Under the pieces are notes generated by a model, which did no database searches, was not told the origin of the DNA, and saw nothing but the letters and a program-made list of their open reading frames with translations. 8,081 bases of DNA from JBBDIM01 sp040880405. GTDB lineage: Bacteria; Planctomycetota; Planctomycetia; Pirellulales; Pirellulaceae. Of this stretch, positions 5,627 through 8,081 are shown piece after piece. Position 1 is the stretch's first letter. Each line of letters begins with the position of its first letter. Made by a program: the position numbers and the translations under genes. The stretch covers positions 1 to 8,081 of the forward strand of contig JBBDIM010000023.1 of assembly GCA_040880405.1 (NCBI GenBank). Direction: 5' to 3'.

Positions 5627-7057
5627 ATGCCAAGCACCCGACCCAACATCATCTTCATCGTCACCGACCAGCAGCGTTACGACACCATCAACGCCCTCGG
5701 TTTCGATTACATGGAGACCCCCCATCTCGATCGCCTGGTTCGCGAGGGGGTGAGCTTTAGCCAGTGCCATGTCACGGCCGCTTCGTGTGCCCCGGCGCGG
5801 GCCAGTTTGTTTAAGGGGTACTACCCCCACACGACCGGCATTCTCAAAAACGCCGACAGTTGGCGGCGGAGTTGGATCGAACTGCTGAACGAGTCCGGGT
5901 ACCACTGCACCAACATCGGCAAGATGCACACCTGGCCCTTCACCACGCCGCTCGGGTTTGACGAGCGATACGTCGTCGAGAATAAGGATCGCTATCTCGA
6001 AGGGCGTTACTACTTCGACGAGTGGGACCGCGCGTTGGCCGCCCGCGGCTTGATCAAGCAGCAGCGGGAGCTATACCGTCAACTGCCCGACTACCGGCAG
6101 GCGCTCGGGGCGTTCGATTGGCTGCTCGATGAGGACATGCACCCCGATATGTTCGTCGGCGACATGGCCCAGTGGTGGATTAACACCTACCCCAAAACCG
6201 AGCCGCTGTTCCTGCAAATCGGCTTCCCAGGGCCCCACCCGCCGTACGATCCGATCCCCCGTTACGCCGAGTCCTACCTGCAAAAAACGTTGCCGCTGCT
6301 GGAAGTCACCCAGAAAGAACTCGACAGCCAACCGCCACCCTTCAAGGAACTCCGCCAGCACAACTTCGACATCGACCACGACTCGGTCGTCCTCGACCTC
6401 AACCCCACCCACGAGCAGCGTCACCGCCAACGCGCCTACTACCTGGCCAACATGACGATGATCGACGAGAAGGTGGGCGAAATCATGCAGGCCCTCGAGA
6501 CCGGCGGTTACCTGGAAAACAGCGTCGTGATCTTCACCTCCGACCATGGCGACTGCCTCACCGACCACGGCCACAGCCAAAAGTGGACGATGTACGACGA
6601 CATCACCCGGGTACCGTTGATCGTCTGGTCCCCCAAACGCTACCAAGCGGGCCAAGTAGTAGACGACCTAATCCAACAAATGGACCTCGGCCCGATGATC
6701 TTGGAGTTGGCCGGAGCAGAAGTCCCCAGTTCGCTGGAGGCCCGTTCAATCCTTCCAGTCCTAGAAGGAAAACCATGGCAAGGCCGAGACCACGTCTTCG
6801 CCGAACAAGCCAAAGACGTCATCTTCACCGGCAGCGACTTCATAACGATGGTCCGCAACCACGACTGGAAACTAGTCCACTTCCTAGAAGAACCGTGGGG
6901 CCAACTCTTTGACCTGAAAAACGATCCTAGGGAAGTGAACAACCTGTGGAACTCGGCGGAGCACCAGGCCAAGAAGCGGGAACTGTTGGATGTGCTGCGG
7001 GAGTTTAGGATCCGAAGCGGGTTGCATGCGGCGGATTGGGCGGGGGAGTGGCGGTGA
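5627..7057 (+). CDS. Cys-type sulfatase / phosphonate monoester hydrolase-like hydrolase
   Basis: A 476-residue member of the alkaline phosphatase-superfamily sulfatases, which hydrolyse sulfate or related esters using a formylglycine made from a cysteine. The maturation motif C54-A-P-A-R58 is intact, followed by the usual G71 region. Metal and active-site residues seen are D14, K99 and H101 (GKMH), H204 (GPHPPYDP), D306-H307-G308-D309 and K319. The C-terminus has the family's closing module (DWKLVHF, then QLFDLKNDPREVNNLW). Position 15 is Gln where many sulfatases have a second Asp; a D-Q pair is known from phosphonate monoester hydrolases, so a broad or non-sulfate substrate is possible. 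There is no signal peptide, so it probably acts in the cytoplasm on imported, already shortened substrates. AGGA lies about 9 bases before the ATG at 5627. It is divergent from the DUF1559 cluster. CTA codons are concentrated in bases 6660-6890. No anaerobic maturase or FGE-type activator is in the window. Confidence 0.93.
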   Translation: MPSTRPNIIFIVTDQQRYDTINALGFDYMETPHLDRLVREGVSFSQCHVTAASCAPARASLFKGYYPHTTGILKNADSWRRSWIELLNESGYHCTNIGKMHTWPFTTPLGFDERYVVENKDRYLEGRYYFDEWDRALAARGLIKQQRELYRQLPDYRQALGAFDWLLDEDMHPDMFVGDMAQWWINTYPKTEPLFLQIGFPGPHPPYDPIPRYAESYLQKTLPLLEVTQKELDSQPPPFKELRQHNFDIDHDSVVLDLNPTHEQRHRQRAYYLANMTMIDEKVGEIMQALETGGYLENSVVIFTSDHGDCLTDHGHSQKWTMYDDITRVPLIVWSPKRYQAGQVVDDLIQQMDLGPMILELAGAEVPSSLEARSILPVLEGKPWQGRDHVFAEQAKDVIFTGSDFITMVRNHDWKLVHFLEEPWGQLFDLKNDPREVNNLWNSAEHQAKKRELLDVLREFRIRSGLHAADWAGEWR

Positions 7058-7090
7058 AAATGGAAAGAAGATGTTTCCGCTGTTCCTGAA

Positions 7091-7168
7091 TTTTTTAGCC
7101 GCTGATTAACGCGGATCGCAAGCGGGTAGAACGTCGAATCGCGGCCAACCCAATCCGCGGCTAAAAAA
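7091..7168. repeat. Inverted repeat downstream of the sulfatase (terminator-like arms)
   Basis: TTTTTTAGCCGC (7091-7102) and GCGGCTAAAAAA (7157-7168) are a perfect 12-bp inverted repeat around 54 bp. An inner pair GCGGAT (7111-7116) and ATCCGC (7153-7158) competes for the same right arm. Words such as GATTAACGCGGAT belong to dispersed repeats often met in planctomycete and related genomes. It lies about 30 bp after the sulfatase stop codon and could fold in the transcript, but the loop is long for an intrinsic terminator. Confidence 0.55.
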
Positions 7169-7223
7169 GGTCTCGCCAAAGCACTTGCGCATTGACCGGG
7201 AAATGACAGCTGGATTTTAAGAG

Positions 7224-7291
7224 TTTGAAACGCAGAGGCGCTGAGGACGCGGAGTTAATCCTCTGCGATCTCCGCGGCTCTGCGTTTCAAA
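7224..7291. repeat. Long palindrome of the CGCAGAGG type
   Basis: Arms 7224-7254 and 7261-7291 pair at about 26 of 31 positions around a 6-nt loop. The outer 14 bp (TTTGAAACGCAGAG and its complement) are perfect. The arms are made of GCAGAGG/CGCGGAG-type words, a class of dispersed palindromic repeat seen in several bacterial phyla. No gene overlaps it. Together with the inverted repeat at 7091-7168 it fills most of the gap after the sulfatase. Confidence 0.65.
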
Positions 7292-7325
7292 AATGCCGAA
7301 TTGATTAAGCGATGCTAAGCATCAA

Positions 7326-7434
7326 TGCCCGAGCGGGGATTCGAACCCCAATGAGAGCTTTCGCTGCCTAGTCTGCGTAAACCACAGACATCTACCGACG
7401 AATCGGTATCGCTGGCCATCGCCTTCTCTTGGGC
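7326..7434 (-). ncRNA. tRNA/tmRNA 3'-end-like structured RNA or its remnant
   Basis: On the minus strand a textbook T-arm is present: TGGGG-TTCGAAT-CCCCG (stem of 5, loop of 7), followed by CTCGGGC and A in the places of the 3' acceptor strand and discriminator base; no CCA is encoded. GCCCAAG at 7428-7434 pairs with CTCGGGC at 6 of 7 positions, which would close a 109-nt molecule. Between them are three more hairpins: TACCGA-TTCG-TCGGTA, GTCTGTG-GTTTA-CGCAGAC, and a short AGC-GAAA-GCT. No normal D-arm or anticodon loop can be drawn, so it is not a standard tRNA. The run GTAGATGTCTGTGG before the T-arm is reminiscent of the 3' part of tmRNA, but there is no tag reading frame and the membrane-protein gene leaves no room for a full ssrA. 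It may be an integration-site remnant or an unusual RNA. Confidence 0.4.
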
Positions 7435-7496
7435 GGATCGCATTGGGTAGTTTATTTCGTTTGTCGGGCTGCGGAAAGAGTGATACCCTCTGGTTC

Positions 7497-7844
7497 ATGC
7501 CAAACCACGAATCCCCGGACCATCCCTACGATCTCTATCTCAAGCTCCACTGGCGGTCCCGGTTGTGTGTCACCGTGGCCGTTTTGGCGGTGGCGATCCT
7601 TCTCATTGCCCCGTGGAGCGGCAGCTTTCACCCCGAAGGCAATTGGCTGTTTGGGCCACTCTGGTTGTTGTTGGTCCGGCACCCGGGCGAGAAGTTGATC
7701 GGGGCGGTCATCGCGATGGTGTTGCTTCCGGCAATCGGGGCGGTGCTGTTTCGGCCGGGAATTATTACCGCGATCGTCTCGGGGCCGGGGTTGATGCTGT
7801 GGGTGGGGTTTGGTGTTTACTTGGCGATGTTGGCGGTCGTTTAG
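7497..7844 (+). CDS. Small membrane protein, function unknown
   Basis: A 115-residue protein that I do not recognise. A polar head (MPNHESPDHPYDLYLKLHWRS) precedes three hydrophobic segments: about residues 22-40, 66-85 and 89-114; a weaker one at 50-60 could be a re-entrant stretch. Basic residues (R20, R22, R61, K66) flank the helices. The ATG at 7497 was preferred over an in-frame TTG at 7443, which would add 18 residues overlapping the structured RNA element on the other strand; no clear Shine-Dalgarno precedes either. The coding strand is GC-rich with the third-position bias of its neighbours, and the helix pattern makes a chance frame unlikely. It has no close partner gene. Confidence 0.7.
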   Translation: MPNHESPDHPYDLYLKLHWRSRLCVTVAVLAVAILLIAPWSGSFHPEGNWLFGPLWLLLVRHPGEKLIGAVIAMVLLPAIGAVLFRPGIITAIVSGPGLMLWVGFGVYLAMLAVV

Positions 7845-7886
7845 GCAACTCCGATCCAAAACACAATTTCGGCGTGATCGCGAAAC

Positions 7887-8074
7887 TTGCTCCCCTGGAC
7901 CAAGCCGGAGGATATTTCACCGACAGAGATCATCTCGCGGATCGAGCAGTTCAAGCGGCACAGCCCCTCAAGGTTTCATGTGCTGAGGGAGCGATGGTTC
8001 GGTCAATACCATTGATGATGAGATGACCGCGGAAGAGCTGGGCAAGTCGTTTTGAATTGGCTGGGAGGGTGTGA
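7887..8074 (+). pseudogene. Probable degraded small gene with frameshifts
   Basis: Three frames in succession carry protein-like sequence. From about 7887 one frame reads TKPEDISPTEIISRIEQFK and on to FGQYH before a stop at 8013-8015. Shifting frame near 8011 gives IDDEMTAEELGKSF, which stops at 8053-8055. Dropping one T there gives ELAGRV and a stop at 8072-8074. Joined, the pieces form a charged, helical, plausible small protein. There is no ATG before the first piece (TTG at 7887 is the only candidate; TGG precedes TKPED). I do not recognise the family. Sequencing errors or chance similarity to coding sequence are alternatives. The remaining sequence to the window end shows nothing else. 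Confidence 0.3.
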
Positions 8075-8081
8075 TGGAAGA

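Noticed and set aside
6071..6655. Minus-strand frame of 194 residues inside the sulfatase
   Set aside because: It is dominated by Val, Gly, Asp and Glu as expected from the complement of GC-rich codons; the sulfatase motifs on the plus strand are decisive.
7326..7434. Ordinary tRNA or selenocysteine tRNA
   Set aside because: No D-arm with GG, no T33 in a 7-nt anticodon loop and no TCA anticodon can be drawn, although the T-arm is perfect.
7326..7700. Full-length tmRNA (ssrA) on the minus strand
   Set aside because: No tag frame ending in a typical LAA or VAA is visible, the 5' end consensus is missing, and the space is taken by a credible membrane-protein gene.

Overview
The window looks like a chromosomal stretch from a planctomycete or close relative. 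The grounds are two DUF1559 prepilin-type proteins with the H-X9-DG motif, a small lipoprotein with a carboxypeptidase-regulatory-like domain beside them, a Tat-exported calcineurin-like phosphoesterase, a Cys-type sulfatase, GC-rich coding sequence and wide gene spacing. No database search was possible, so the taxon is inferred from gene content.

Layout. Bases 1-330 hold no gene. They carry the end of a CATT-type heptad array (1-20) and a 226-bp element (101-326) built from four GGGGAT(G/A)AGT boxes in alternating orientation. An MFS exporter gene (331-1500, minus) follows. A second 226-bp element of the same design (1615-1840) and a second heptad array in the opposite orientation (1860-1901) lie on its other side. 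From 5407 down to 1897 four minus-strand genes run in one direction: DUF1559 paralogue 2, DUF1559 paralogue 1, the lipoprotein and the phosphoesterase. The paralogues come from a gap-free tandem duplication with a constant offset of 1128 bp. A sulfatase (5627-7057, plus) is divergent from this cluster. Bases 7058-7496 hold two large palindromic repeats and, on the minus strand, a structured element with a tRNA-type T-arm. A small three-helix membrane protein (7497-7844, plus) and what looks like a broken small gene (about 7887-8074) close the window.

How the genes may work together. The DUF1559 proteins, lipoprotein and phosphoesterase are all predicted to be exported or membrane-anchored and probably form a surface or periplasmic cluster. 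The sulfatase has no signal peptide and is predicted to be cytoplasmic. The MFS gene looks functionally unrelated and sits between repeats.

The most unusual structure is the pair of four-box elements. They share length, box order and a strict rule (outer boxes GATGAGT, inner boxes GATAAGT). Their stems differ by compensatory changes while their loops do not align. They look like members of a non-autonomous, hairpin-based mobile repeat family, possibly REP/RAYT-like, flanking a cargo-like gene.
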